Below are positions 16,103 to 24,037 of a stretch of 64,000 bases of DNA, piece by piece. The stretch is from Caballeronia hypogeia (lineage in GTDB: Bacteria > Pseudomonadota > Gammaproteobacteria > Burkholderiales > Burkholderiaceae), in assembly GCF_001544875.2 (NCBI RefSeq), contig NZ_FCOA02000028.1:25760-89759 (forward strand). The letters are read 5' to 3'. Below the pieces are notes generated by a model. The model worked only from the letters and a program-made list of their open reading frames with translations, did no database searches and was not told where the DNA came from. The translations under genes and the position numbers were made by a program. Position 1 is the stretch's first letter; each line of letters begins with the position of its first letter.

Positions 16103-18262
16103 ATGAGTACCATCCCATTCCCGGGCGTGCTGCAACTGAAGGTGGACCAGGACGATCCCGACAACCCCGGCAAGTTCACCGTGCAGATTCCCGTCGAGAC
16201 GCTCGCCGCGACGGAGCGCAGCGCGAGGGGGCCGCTGCGCCGCGCGAGCCAGGGCGCGCTCGCGCCAGCGAGCGCGCTGGCGGGCGGGCCGGCGGTCGTG
16301 CGCACCATCACGCTGTCGAAGAATCCGGATACGACGGGCGGCACCGGCGCGGGCGACCTGCTCCTGCAACTCGCCGACGCCGTCCGGGCCATCGTGACCG
16401 CGGCGACGTCGCAGGACGAGGTCATGCGCATCGCGGCGTATCTCTTGAGCGGCGACAGCGTGAGACTGACCGGCACCTACACGCCGCCCGCCGACCGGGC
16501 CGTGGTGCCGTCCGCGGCTGCGTCGGCCGGCGGCGCGCCGGCTGGAGCGCCCGCGGTCGCGCAGCGCATTCGGACCATCGGGGTGGGCGCGCCCAGCCTG
16601 GCGGACCCGGCGCGCGCCGACTCGACGAGCCTGGCGGTTCCGGACGCGCGCGGCGTGGCCAGCCTGCAGACCGATACGCTGGGCGTCGCCACGCCGGCGC
16701 CTGACCCGACCGGCGACGCGATCACCGATCGTTCCGGCGTGGTCGGCGACGACCGCATGTTCGGCGCGGTCACGCCGGTCTCGATGCGCCGTTCGTCGCT
16801 GCCGCTCACCGCCGACGTCGCGCTGTGGATTCTCATCAAGCGCAATGCCGAGCTGCTTTCCTGGGAGAACTACACGCGCAATCTCGATCTGCTGTTCTTC
16901 AGCAGCGGGACGGTGGACGAGCGCCCGCTCTATCCCGGGGCGGCGCGCCTGAGCCGCCGCCGCTTCCTCCCGTTTACCGACACCGACGCGTATCGCGCGC
17001 TCAAGGTCGCCACCGAGGCGTTTGTCGTGACGTGGGGCGCGGTCGTGCACGACGGCACGGACAACGCGAAGGTCATGGCGCTGCTTCAGGGCGATGATCG
17101 CGCGCGCCTGCTCGCGAACGAACGCCTCGGCCTGAAACTCACCGACAAGGACGTGAAGGCGCTCGCGAAGATGTACCTGACCGAGCATCAGAATCTCAAC
17201 GAGTCGCCGTCCGTGCCGTATCTCGAACGCATCGTGAGTCAGTTGCAGGGCACCGGCGCGGGCGATATCGCGCAGTCGGCGCAGGACGCGCTCGTCGTGC
17301 AGCAGCGCGAGAATCCCGACTTCGGCCCGTGCCACGAAACCTGCCTCTGGCTCACGGCCTGGAACAACGACATCTCCGCCAAGCTCATGCATCCGCCGCT
17401 CATCGAGCTGATCTGGAGCTACTGGATGGAGGAGCTGCAACTCGTGCAGACGATGAACGCAGTCTCGCGGCGTTTCCAGAACATCTCCAGCGGTCCGCGC
17501 GATCCGCTTGCGCAACTGGAGCTCGACTCGCTGCGGCCGCTGAACAACCTCATCTGGGGCTGGGTGCAGGACGAGCAGCATCGTCTGCCCATCGAGCGGC
17601 GCGCGGCGGAATACGCGCATCAGTACGGCCTGCAACTGTTCGGCCGCGCCGTGCCGAAGATGCGTACCGCCGACAACCGCAGCAAGTTCCTCGAAGCGTT
17701 CCACACGCTGCTGAATCAGTGCGTGCCGTTCTTCCGTCAGTCCGACGACACCACGGTCGTGCCCGACGGCTTCCCGATCCTGAACGCGCTGCGCGAAGTG
17801 CACCTGATTCTGTCGGAAGGCGCGCACAACCAGTTCCTCGATCTGCCGACGACCTCGCGCATCGAAATGATGATGCAGCAGTGGCTGCTCGCGCGGCCCG
17901 AGTTCCGCGAGTATCTGCCGCGTCGCGCGATGGTCGCGTATCCGGAGCCGTGGATGCATTCCGTCGAAAGCATGCGCAAGCTGCAAGGCTGGGGCGACAC
18001 CAACACGTTCCAGTTCTGGCAGCTCGCGACGATGGGCGAGCAGATCGTCTCCTCGATCCGCTGGGGCGACTGGAATTCGATCAACGATCCGGCCAACGCC
18101 GCGAACTGGGCCACTTTCTTCCGCCCGGAGATTCAGGCGTATATCCACTCGTACCGGGCGGTGACGGGGGTGGACGTGAGCGCGGAACCGGTGGATGTAC
18201 AGGTGCCGGGCATCCATCTGCTCAGGCGTCTGCGCGAGCGGCGCAACAACCTCGCGGCGTGA
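16103..18262 (+). CDS. large 719-residue protein of unknown function
   Basis: I do not recognise this protein. Residues 1-45 look like a beta-rich start (VLQLKVDQDDPDNPGKFTVQ), about 45-235 is Ala/Gly/Pro-rich and probably flexible, and about 238-719 is a long, aromatic-rich helical region (ALWILIKRNAELLSWENY, ETCLWLTAWNNDISAKLMHPP, LIWSYWMEELQLVQTMN, GWVQDEQHRLPIERRAAEYAHQYG). No signal peptide or membrane segment. AAGGAG lies directly upstream of the ATG, giving one of the best ribosome sites in the cluster, so the product may be abundant. It is the central and largest gene of the cluster, which makes it a scaffold or main effector candidate. Confidence 0.8.
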   Translation: MSTIPFPGVLQLKVDQDDPDNPGKFTVQIPVETLAATERSARGPLRRASQGALAPASALAGGPAVVRTITLSKNPDTTGGTGAGDLLLQLADAVRAIVTAATSQDEVMRIAAYLLSGDSVRLTGTYTPPADRAVVPSAAASAGGAPAGAPAVAQRIRTIGVGAPSLADPARADSTSLAVPDARGVASLQTDTLGVATPAPDPTGDAITDRSGVVGDDRMFGAVTPVSMRRSSLPLTADVALWILIKRNAELLSWENYTRNLDLLFFSSGTVDERPLYPGAARLSRRRFLPFTDTDAYRALKVATEAFVVTWGAVVHDGTDNAKVMALLQGDDRARLLANERLGLKLTDKDVKALAKMYLTEHQNLNESPSVPYLERIVSQLQGTGAGDIAQSAQDALVVQQRENPDFGPCHETCLWLTAWNNDISAKLMHPPLIELIWSYWMEELQLVQTMNAVSRRFQNISSGPRDPLAQLELDSLRPLNNLIWGWVQDEQHRLPIERRAAEYAHQYGLQLFGRAVPKMRTADNRSKFLEAFHTLLNQCVPFFRQSDDTTVVPDGFPILNALREVHLILSEGAHNQFLDLPTTSRIEMMMQQWLLARPEFREYLPRRAMVAYPEPWMHSVESMRKLQGWGDTNTFQFWQLATMGEQIVSSIRWGDWNSINDPANAANWATFFRPEIQAYIHSYRAVTGVDVSAEPVDVQVPGIHLLRRLRERRNNLAA

Positions 18263-18280
18263 CGGACGGCGAGGCGCGCG

Positions 18281-19417
18281 ATGATCGACTTCGCTTCCGC
18301 GCTGTATCTCGGCATGCGGCATCCGGCGGGCGCGCTGGGCGGCTGGGATGCGCTGACGAGCGGCCTGCCCGCGGCGCTGGCGGCCGCGCCGCTCGCCCGC
18401 CGCGTCGCCGCCGACGCAGCCGCGCTGCAGGGCGCGGAAGCGGGCATGGTCGGCGCGTCGACGCTACATCTGGCGATCGACGCGTTCGAGCTGCTCGGCC
18501 GCACCCACGCGCTGATCGCCGACGACGCGCTGTATCCGGTGATGCGCTGGGCGCTCGAACGCATGATCGGCCGTGGCGTGCCGGTGACGTGGTTCCGCCA
18601 AGGCGATGCCGCCGATCTCGCGCGCAAGCTCGCGTGGCGCGGTTCGGCGCGCCCGCCCGCCGTCATCACCGACGCGACCGTCGGCGGCGGCGTGCCCGCG
18701 CCCATCGGACGTTATGTGGATGCGGTGCGGCGCGAAGGCGGTCTCGTGCTGGTCGATCACAGTCAGGTGCTCGGGCTGACAGGCGAGCGCGCATCGCCGC
18801 GCAGTCCGTGGGGGCAGGGAGGCGGGGGCGCGTTGCGGCATGCCTCGTTGCCGCAGCCGTCGCGGCAGCCCGTGCTCCTGCTCGCGTCGTGGGCGAAGGC
18901 GTTCGGCGCGCCGCTCGCCACGTTATGCGGCCCGGCCGCGCTGATCGGCCACATCGCCCGCGACGGGCCGACCCAATCGCATTGCAGCCCGCCGAGCGCG
19001 GTCGCGCTGCTGGCCGCCCTCGATGCGCTCGCGATCAACCGGCGCGCCGGCGCGCGATTGCGGCTGCGGCTGCTGCACCGGCTGCAGCGTCTGCATGACG
19101 GGCTCGCTGGACTGGCGCGCGCTGCGTTGCCCGATCTGCATCTGTCCGGCCGATGGCATCCGCTGCAACGAATGACGCTTGCCAGCGACGAACGCGCGCT
19201 CGCGCTGCACGCGGGCCTGAGGGCGCGCGGCATGCGCACGGCGCTGCTGCGCCAGCGCGGCGGCGGCTATGCGCTGATCGTGATCGCGCGGGCAGATCAT
19301 CGCGTGGCGGAAATCGACGCGCTGCTCGCCGCGATCGCGTCGCTCGCCCCGCATCTTCCCGCAGCGAAGCGCGTCGCGCGGCGTTTAACCGTATCGAAGG
19401 AGATCGAGCATGTTTAA
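18281..19417 (+). CDS. PLP-dependent enzyme of the AONS/KBL (alpha-oxoamine synthase) fold, divergent
   Basis: A 378-residue fold-type I PLP protein. The candidate Schiff-base lysine is Lys206 in ASWAKAFGAPLATLCG, matching the SxxKAxG segment of 8-amino-7-oxononanoate synthase and 2-amino-3-ketobutyrate ligase. The LVLVDHSQVLGLTG block (Asp159, His160) corresponds to the DDAHSxGVLG motif that holds the pyridine ring, though the spacing of acidic residue and histidine is altered. It lacks a full-length N-terminal domain of normal AONS. It would form or cleave a C-C bond between an amino acid and an acyl group, or it could be a catalytically drifted relative. It lies 18 bp after the 719-residue gene; the next gene overlaps it by 8 bp. 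Confidence 0.72.
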   Translation: MIDFASALYLGMRHPAGALGGWDALTSGLPAALAAAPLARRVAADAAALQGAEAGMVGASTLHLAIDAFELLGRTHALIADDALYPVMRWALERMIGRGVPVTWFRQGDAADLARKLAWRGSARPPAVITDATVGGGVPAPIGRYVDAVRREGGLVLVDHSQVLGLTGERASPRSPWGQGGGGALRHASLPQPSRQPVLLLASWAKAFGAPLATLCGPAALIGHIARDGPTQSHCSPPSAVALLAALDALAINRRAGARLRLRLLHRLQRLHDGLAGLARAALPDLHLSGRWHPLQRMTLASDERALALHAGLRARGMRTALLRQRGGGYALIVIARADHRVAEIDALLAAIASLAPHLPAAKRVARRLTVSKEIEHV

Positions 19418-20150
19418 GACCGCGGACGGACACACACTGGACCTCGCGCCGTGGCGCATGCGACGCTTCATGCGGCTTCTCGCGCAGGCGCGGCGCACGC
19501 CGCCGGGCATGACGTCGCGCACGCTTACGCAGGACATGCAGATTCTCATGCGGCGCGCGCGTCGCGTGGACGCGGACCCGCGGCGCAGGCTCGCGCGTTT
19601 CGAAAGCGCGGGCGCATGCTGCCGCGCGTGCTTTCTCGCGCGGCAGAAGCGCGATGCGATGGAGATCGTCGCGCTCGCGATCGCGCCAGGCGGGCATCTC
19701 TACGAGCAGGAACTCGAATCGATGCCGAAGTCCGCAACCATCACGCTCGACTGGAAGCCCTACGGCAGCCTCGAAAGCGCCGCAGACAAGGTGCGCGGCA
19801 TGGGCGTCTATATCCTGACGAGCAACGGCCGGCCGCTTTACGTCGGCAAGTCGCTCGATCTCGCCGACCGTCTGCGCGCGCATCGCCTGTACGCCACGCA
19901 GCACGGCGCCGGGCTTGCCGTGTGGGTCGCCAATACGCGCTCGGCGGGCCAGGCGGCGGCGGTCGAGCACGCGCTGGTGCGGACGCTGGGCCGCGGCCTG
20001 ACGAACACGAAGCTGCATGGCGACATGCGCGTGGGAAAGCGCGGGCTCGACATTCGCGGTCTGCTGCCGACGGCGTTCGGAACCTATGAAAAAGCGCCGG
20101 GAAACCGGGCCTTCCGCAAGGCCGGCGGGATCTTCGAGCTGACGCCATGA
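19410..20150 (+). CDS. GIY-YIG domain protein with unique N-terminal half
   Basis: A 246-residue protein. Residues about 130-205 form a GIY-YIG nuclease-type domain: GVYIL at 132, LYVGKS at 143, the conserved arginine in LADRLRAH (Arg154), Glu186 in AVEHALV and Asn199 in LTNTKLHG, so all expected catalytic positions seem present. The first 110 residues are basic and carry a cysteine group GACCRAC (Cys70, Cys71, Cys74) that might bind metal. It overlaps the PLP enzyme gene by 8 bp and the amidohydrolase gene by 4 bp, which suggests coupled translation. A nuclease is unexpected among these partners; the domain may act on DNA, RNA or simply bind nucleic acid. Confidence 0.75.
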   Translation: MFKTADGHTLDLAPWRMRRFMRLLAQARRTPPGMTSRTLTQDMQILMRRARRVDADPRRRLARFESAGACCRACFLARQKRDAMEIVALAIAPGGHLYEQELESMPKSATITLDWKPYGSLESAADKVRGMGVYILTSNGRPLYVGKSLDLADRLRAHRLYATQHGAGLAVWVANTRSAGQAAAVEHALVRTLGRGLTNTKLHGDMRVGKRGLDIRGLLPTAFGTYEKAPGNRAFRKAGGIFELTP

Positions 20151-20908
20151 TTATCGACTTCCATGTGCACGCCGGGCAGGGCGACGGCATGACCGGACCT
20201 TGGGACACCACCGCGCCGCTCGCGGCCTACGCGCGCCGCGCCACGCGCGCGGGCATCGCGCGTTCCGTGCTGCTGCCGGTGTTTCAATCCGACTACGCGC
20301 AAGGCAACCGCGATGTCGCCGCCATCGTGCGCGCGGACCCGCAGCGCTGGATCGGTTTCGCGATGGTGCACGCGGAGCGCGATCGCGAGCGGATTCATCG
20401 CATGATCGAGGAAGCCGTGCTGATGCTCGGCCTGCGCGGCATCAAGGTGCACCGGCACGATGCGCGCATTCATCGGCAGGTCTGCGACGCCGCGCAACGG
20501 TGGAATCTTCCCGTTCTCTACGATCCCGGCGGCGAGACCGGCGGGCTCGAACTGCTCGCGCAGACGCATCCGAACGTCGCCTTCGTGTTCGCGCATCTGG
20601 GCAGCTTCGCCGATGACTGGGCGGCGCAGCGGCGCGTCATCGATCTTATCGTTCGGTATCCGAATCTGTTTGCCGACACGTCCGGCGTGCGGCGTTTCGA
20701 TCTGCTCGAAGAAGCGTTCCGTCGCGCGGGGCCGCGCAAGCTGTTGTTCGGCACCGACGGACCGTGGCTGCATCCGGGTCTGGAACTCGCGAAGATCCGC
20801 GCGCTCGAGCCGTCGCGCGAAGCGTTCGACGCCATCGCGGGAGGCAATGCATTGCGTCTGCTCGCACGCGCGCGCGTGATGAGCGCGCCGCGCGCCGCCG
20901 CGCATTGA
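20147..20908 (+). CDS. metal-dependent amidohydrolase (amidohydrolase-2 type TIM barrel)
   Basis: A 253-residue protein of the amidohydrolase-2 family. It opens MIIDFHVHAG (metal-binding HxH), has the GIKVHRHDAR strand, the VFAHLGSF strand with a histidine, and the C-terminal LLFGTDGPWLHPG with the catalytic aspartate. Family members hydrolyse or decarboxylate small carboxylates or lactones; the substrate is not readable. Its ATG overlaps the stop of the GIY-YIG gene by four bases. It is the last gene of the sigma-54 cluster and converges on the activator gene 16 bp away. It may trim or recycle a product of the PLP enzyme, by inference. Confidence 0.8.
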   Translation: MIIDFHVHAGQGDGMTGPWDTTAPLAAYARRATRAGIARSVLLPVFQSDYAQGNRDVAAIVRADPQRWIGFAMVHAERDRERIHRMIEEAVLMLGLRGIKVHRHDARIHRQVCDAAQRWNLPVLYDPGGETGGLELLAQTHPNVAFVFAHLGSFADDWAAQRRVIDLIVRYPNLFADTSGVRRFDLLEEAFRRAGPRKLLFGTDGPWLHPGLELAKIRALEPSREAFDAIAGGNALRLLARARVMSAPRAAAH

Positions 20909-20924
20909 TCTCGTCGAGCGCGGA

Positions 20925-22268
20925 TCAGGCGCCGTCCGGCAGGCGGCTCTGACGGCGCAACTGCAGCGCGCGCGGCGTGACGCGCAGCAGCTCCGCCGCG
21001 CGGCTCGTCGATCCGGCGCGGCGCTCGGCCAGCTCCACGGCGAGCGTCTCGGCGATCTGCCCGATGTGCTTGAGCCCGAGCCCCGCGTCGAGCGCGCCTT
21101 CGACCGCGAGCGCGAACGCCTGCTCCCAGCCGTTCACGCTCGCGCCCGGCGCATCGGCTGTGAAAGCGTCGCGCAGACAGCCCGTGCTCAGCACGCGAAA
21201 GCCGCGCTGCCGGTCCGCGAGCCGCAGCACGACATTGCGCAACTCGCGCACATTGCCCTGATAGTCGGCCGCGACCAGACGCTGCATCACTTCGGGCATG
21301 ACCTGCGGCGCGGCGTCGCCTTGTTCGGCGAGAAAGTGCGTGACCAAAAGCGGAATGTCCTCGCGACGTTCGGCGAGACTCGGCGCGCGCACGGTCCATC
21401 GCGCGATGCGGAAGTACAGGTCGTTGCGGAAGCGTCCCGCGTGCACCTCGCCTTCGAGGTCGCGATTGGTCGCGCACGTGAGACGGAAATCCGACTTGCG
21501 CCAGACGTCCTCGCCGATGCGCTTGTAGGTGCGCTCCTGAATCACGCGCAAAAGACGCGCTTGCAGGCGCGGCTCCAGTTCGCCGATTTCATCGAGAAAG
21601 AGCGTGCCGCCGTCGGCCATCGCGACGGCGCCGTCGCGCGCGGAAACGGCGTGCGTGAACGCGCCCTTCGCGTGTCCGAAAAGCTCGCTGCCCGAGAGTT
21701 CCGGACTCAGCGTCGTGCAATCGACGACGACGAACGGCCCGCGCCGGCGCACCGGATCGAGATCGTGCACGAGGCGCGCGAGCAGTTCCTTGCCGCATCC
21801 GCTTTCGCCGAGCAGGAGGCACGCGCCGTCGCCGAAGCGGCCGATTTCCGCGACGCTGCGCAATGTATTGCGCCAGATCGTCGATGCGCCGACCGCGCGT
21901 TCGCGCAGCCATTCCGCATCGAGGATCGACTCCATTTCAGCAAGACGATCGACCCGTCGCGCGATTTCATCGAGCAGCAGAGTTTCGTCGTCGGCAAGCA
22001 CGATGTCGCACAGCGACGCGGGCCACCATGCCTCGGGCTGGCAATCGACGCGCGTCTCGCGCGTGCATCCGACGATGAAGCCCTCGGGCAGCGGATGACG
22101 GCGCAGCCAGCGCGCGGCGGCATCGGCGACGCGATTGCCGCTCGCGATGACGATCACCACGAACGGGCCTTCACTCGTCGCGCCGGTTTCGACTTCGTCG
22201 GGGACGCCACGCTCGCGCAATGCCGCTTCGAGCGCGCGTGGATCATCGTGATGCAGGACGACGCGCAT
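20925..22268 (-). CDS. sigma-54-dependent transcriptional activator (AAA+), GAFTHA variant
   Basis: A 447-residue enhancer-binding protein. The AAA+ domain has Walker A GESGCGK (154-160), a Walker B segment GTLFLDEIGE (221-230) and the R-finger region NDLYFRIARW. The sigma-54-contacting loop reads GAFTHA (202-207), where the family normally has GAFTGA. The N-terminal 130 residues look like a degenerate receiver or sensor without an obvious phosphorylation site, so activation is probably not by phosphorelay. The C-terminus has a Fis-like helix-turn-helix (SRAAELLRVTPRALQLRRQ). It converges on the cluster that carries a sigma-54 promoter at 13659 and is very likely its activator. Confidence 0.87.
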   Translation of the reverse strand: MRVVLHHDDPRALEAALRERGVPDEVETGATSEGPFVVIVIASGNRVADAAARWLRRHPLPEGFIVGCTRETRVDCQPEAWWPASLCDIVLADDETLLLDEIARRVDRLAEMESILDAEWLRERAVGASTIWRNTLRSVAEIGRFGDGACLLLGESGCGKELLARLVHDLDPVRRRGPFVVVDCTTLSPELSGSELFGHAKGAFTHAVSARDGAVAMADGGTLFLDEIGELEPRLQARLLRVIQERTYKRIGEDVWRKSDFRLTCATNRDLEGEVHAGRFRNDLYFRIARWTVRAPSLAERREDIPLLVTHFLAEQGDAAPQVMPEVMQRLVAADYQGNVRELRNVVLRLADRQRGFRVLSTGCLRDAFTADAPGASVNGWEQAFALAVEGALDAGLGLKHIGQIAETLAVELAERRAGSTSRAAELLRVTPRALQLRRQSRLPDGA

Positions 22269-22295
22269 GAGGCCGCACCGGCGTGTCTTGCGGGA

Positions 22296-22379
22296 TCATT
22301 GAAGCGGCGAGCGCCTCGTGACGGCGTTGCGTTTCTCGCGGTTGTGGCCGTTGTAAGCGGAAGTCGGCGTGTTGCGCAT
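22296..22379 (-). CDS. possible 27-residue peptide upstream of the sigma-54 activator gene
   Basis: An open frame of 27 codons starts at ATG 22379 with GAGG five bases upstream on the minus strand and ends at a TGA at 22298-22296, 27 bp before the activator start. The peptide begins MRNTPTSAYNGHNR and is basic and polar. The ribosome site and placement suggest a leader or a small regulatory peptide, but chance occurrence cannot be excluded. Confidence 0.3.
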   Translation of the reverse strand: MRNTPTSAYNGHNREKRNAVTRRSPLQ

Positions 22380-22750
22380 GTGAACCTCGGATTCGGTCGG
22401 CGCTCATGCACGTTTGCATGCGCCCGGATTCGAGCCGTGAATCTCGAATCGATGGATGCCCGAAGAGGGGTTCCCGGTTTGAATTGATCGTCGCGCGATG
22501 ATGCCGACGCGTCATGTATCGGAGCCGGTCGAGCAGGTTTCGTGTATGCCTGTCCTATGAAACGATGCAGCAGCTCGTAATATCAAAACCGGGATGAGCG
22601 TTAGCGCACAATCGCGCGGCCCGCGCACGGAAGGGTCGCATCGGAATGCGTTCGTTATCCGTATCAATGTCGGAGCGATGCGCAAGCGTGGCGGATCGTG
22701 GCGTGTGCGGGATTTTCAGTACTTGCTTCGTGCGGATCGGTTGAATGTCG
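22380..22750. other. gene-poor intergenic stretch with a palindrome
   Basis: About 370 bp between the activator leader and the end of the LysR gene. No convincing coding frame. A palindrome CATGCA-CGTT-TGCATG lies at 22405-22420, directly upstream of the small open frame, and could be an operator for the activator gene. Base composition is slightly lower in G+C than the neighbouring genes around 22470-22610. Confidence 0.4.
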
Positions 22751-23632
22751 CTATCGACGCTGCGGCCCGAACATGCGCGACAACGCGCGCGCGAGTTCCT
22801 TCACGACCGCGTCGGCGGTCGGCCGGTGCAGCAGCGCGATATCCATCGTCTCGATGGGCGGCAGCCCGCTTTTGGGCGTCAATACGACGTGATCCGCCGT
22901 GACCGCGCGCGCCGGCAAGAGGCTGATGCCCAGACCGTCGGCGACGGCCGCCTGAATGCCGCTCAGGCTCGAGCAGATGAAGCTCAGACGCCAGCGCCGC
23001 CCGATGCTTTCGATCGCGTGGGTCATGTCGTCGCGATAGAGCCCGCGCGGCGGAAACGCGACGAGGGGGATCGGATCGAGCTGAATGGACGGATGCTTCG
23101 CGCTGTCGATCCAGCGCAATTGCTCGGGCCAGCTCGCGACCGCTTCGCGACTGCTGCGCCGCTGCTTGACGAGAATCAGGTCGAGTTCGCCGCGATCGTA
23201 GCGGTAGCTCATATCGCGGCTCAGGCCGCTCGTCACTTCGAGCTTGACTTCAGGATGCTTGCGGCTGAAGGCGGCGAGCATGTGCGTGGTCGGGCCGCCG
23301 ACGAAGTCGTCCGGCACACCGAGCCGGACCGTCACGCCGACGTTCGCGCCCGACAGCGCCTCGAACATTTCATCGTTGAGCGCGAGCATGCGGCGTGCGT
23401 AGGCGAGCAGCGTTTCGCCGGCGTCGGTCGGGCGAACGTCGCGGCTGCCGCGTTCGAGCAGCCTGTGCCCGGCCATTTCTTCAAGACGGCGCACCTTCTG
23501 GCTGATCGTGGACTGCGTGGAGTGAAGCCGCGCCGACGCCGAGGTGAACGTGCCGCAATCGGCCACCATGACGAGGGCCTTCAGAAGATCCAGATCGAAC
23601 AGCGGCGTGCGCGCGGTGGGGGAGTGTTTCAT
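22751..23632 (-). CDS. LysR-family transcriptional regulator
   Basis: A 293-residue LysR regulator with the N-terminal winged helix-turn-helix (about residues 10-70, GTFTSASARLHSTQSTISQKVRRLEEMAGHRLLER) and a periplasmic-binding-like ligand domain after residue 90. The start at 23632 is chosen because the family N-terminus begins there; a longer frame to 23731 runs into the shared promoter region. It is divergent from the DUF3311-SSS-amidohydrolase operon starting at 23819, the classical arrangement for a LysR activator and its target. The ligand is presumably the transported heterocycle or its breakdown product, by inference. Confidence 0.85.
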   Translation of the reverse strand: MKHSPTARTPLFDLDLLKALVMVADCGTFTSASARLHSTQSTISQKVRRLEEMAGHRLLERGSRDVRPTDAGETLLAYARRMLALNDEMFEALSGANVGVTVRLGVPDDFVGGPTTHMLAAFSRKHPEVKLEVTSGLSRDMSYRYDRGELDLILVKQRRSSREAVASWPEQLRWIDSAKHPSIQLDPIPLVAFPPRGLYRDDMTHAIESIGRRWRLSFICSSLSGIQAAVADGLGISLLPARAVTADHVVLTPKSGLPPIETMDIALLHRPTADAVVKELARALSRMFGPQRR

Positions 23633-23717
23633 CGACCTGGTCGAGCCTTGAATTCGGACATGGACTTCTATCACGCATGACGGGCGCTGGCAATCGCGCG
23701 GGTTTCGCTTCGGAAGG

Positions 23718-23759
23718 CATTCGATTGTCAACTGGCGGCCATTCGAACATTTAATTTTT
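23718..23759 (+). promoter_or_regulatory. candidate LysR-responsive promoter region
   Basis: The heptamer CATTCGA occurs at 23718-23724 and again at 23740-23746, 22 bp apart (two helical turns), in the divergent region between the LysR gene and the transporter operon. TTGTCA (23725-23730) and TTTAAT (23750-23755) could serve as -35 and -10 but are 19 bp apart, longer than optimal, as is common for activator-dependent promoters. Confidence 0.35.
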
Positions 23760-23818
23760 TAATACGCGAACGCGTGGCTAACATCAAGCGAATTCTCACC
23801 TCACACGCGAGGACAGAT

Positions 23819-24037
23819 ATGAAGTTTCGCGTTCTTCTCGCCGCGCTGCCGTTCATCGGCCTGTATTCGGGCGGCTCGCTCGCCGCGCATACGCCGTTTC
23901 TGTTCGGCATGCCCTTCCTGCTCGTGTGGAATCTCATCTGGATGGCCGCGACGGCCGCGATTCTCGCGCTCATCCATTGCCTCGACACGCGCGACGAAGC
24001 GGCGCACGCGAACGAACACGCGGGAGGCGCGCAATGA
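23819..24037 (+). CDS. DUF3311 small membrane protein, second copy
   Basis: A 72-residue protein with two membrane segments, paralogous in size and layout to the one encoded at 8908-9129; both carry the stretch TPF(V/L)(L/F)GMPFLL. Start ATG 23819 follows GAGG by six bases. The stop overlaps the start of the following SSS symporter by four bases, exactly as in the other copy. First gene of an operon with the symporter and two amidohydrolases. Confidence 0.75.
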   Translation: MKFRVLLAALPFIGLYSGGSLAAHTPFLFGMPFLLVWNLIWMAATAAILALIHCLDTRDEAAHANEHAGGAQ

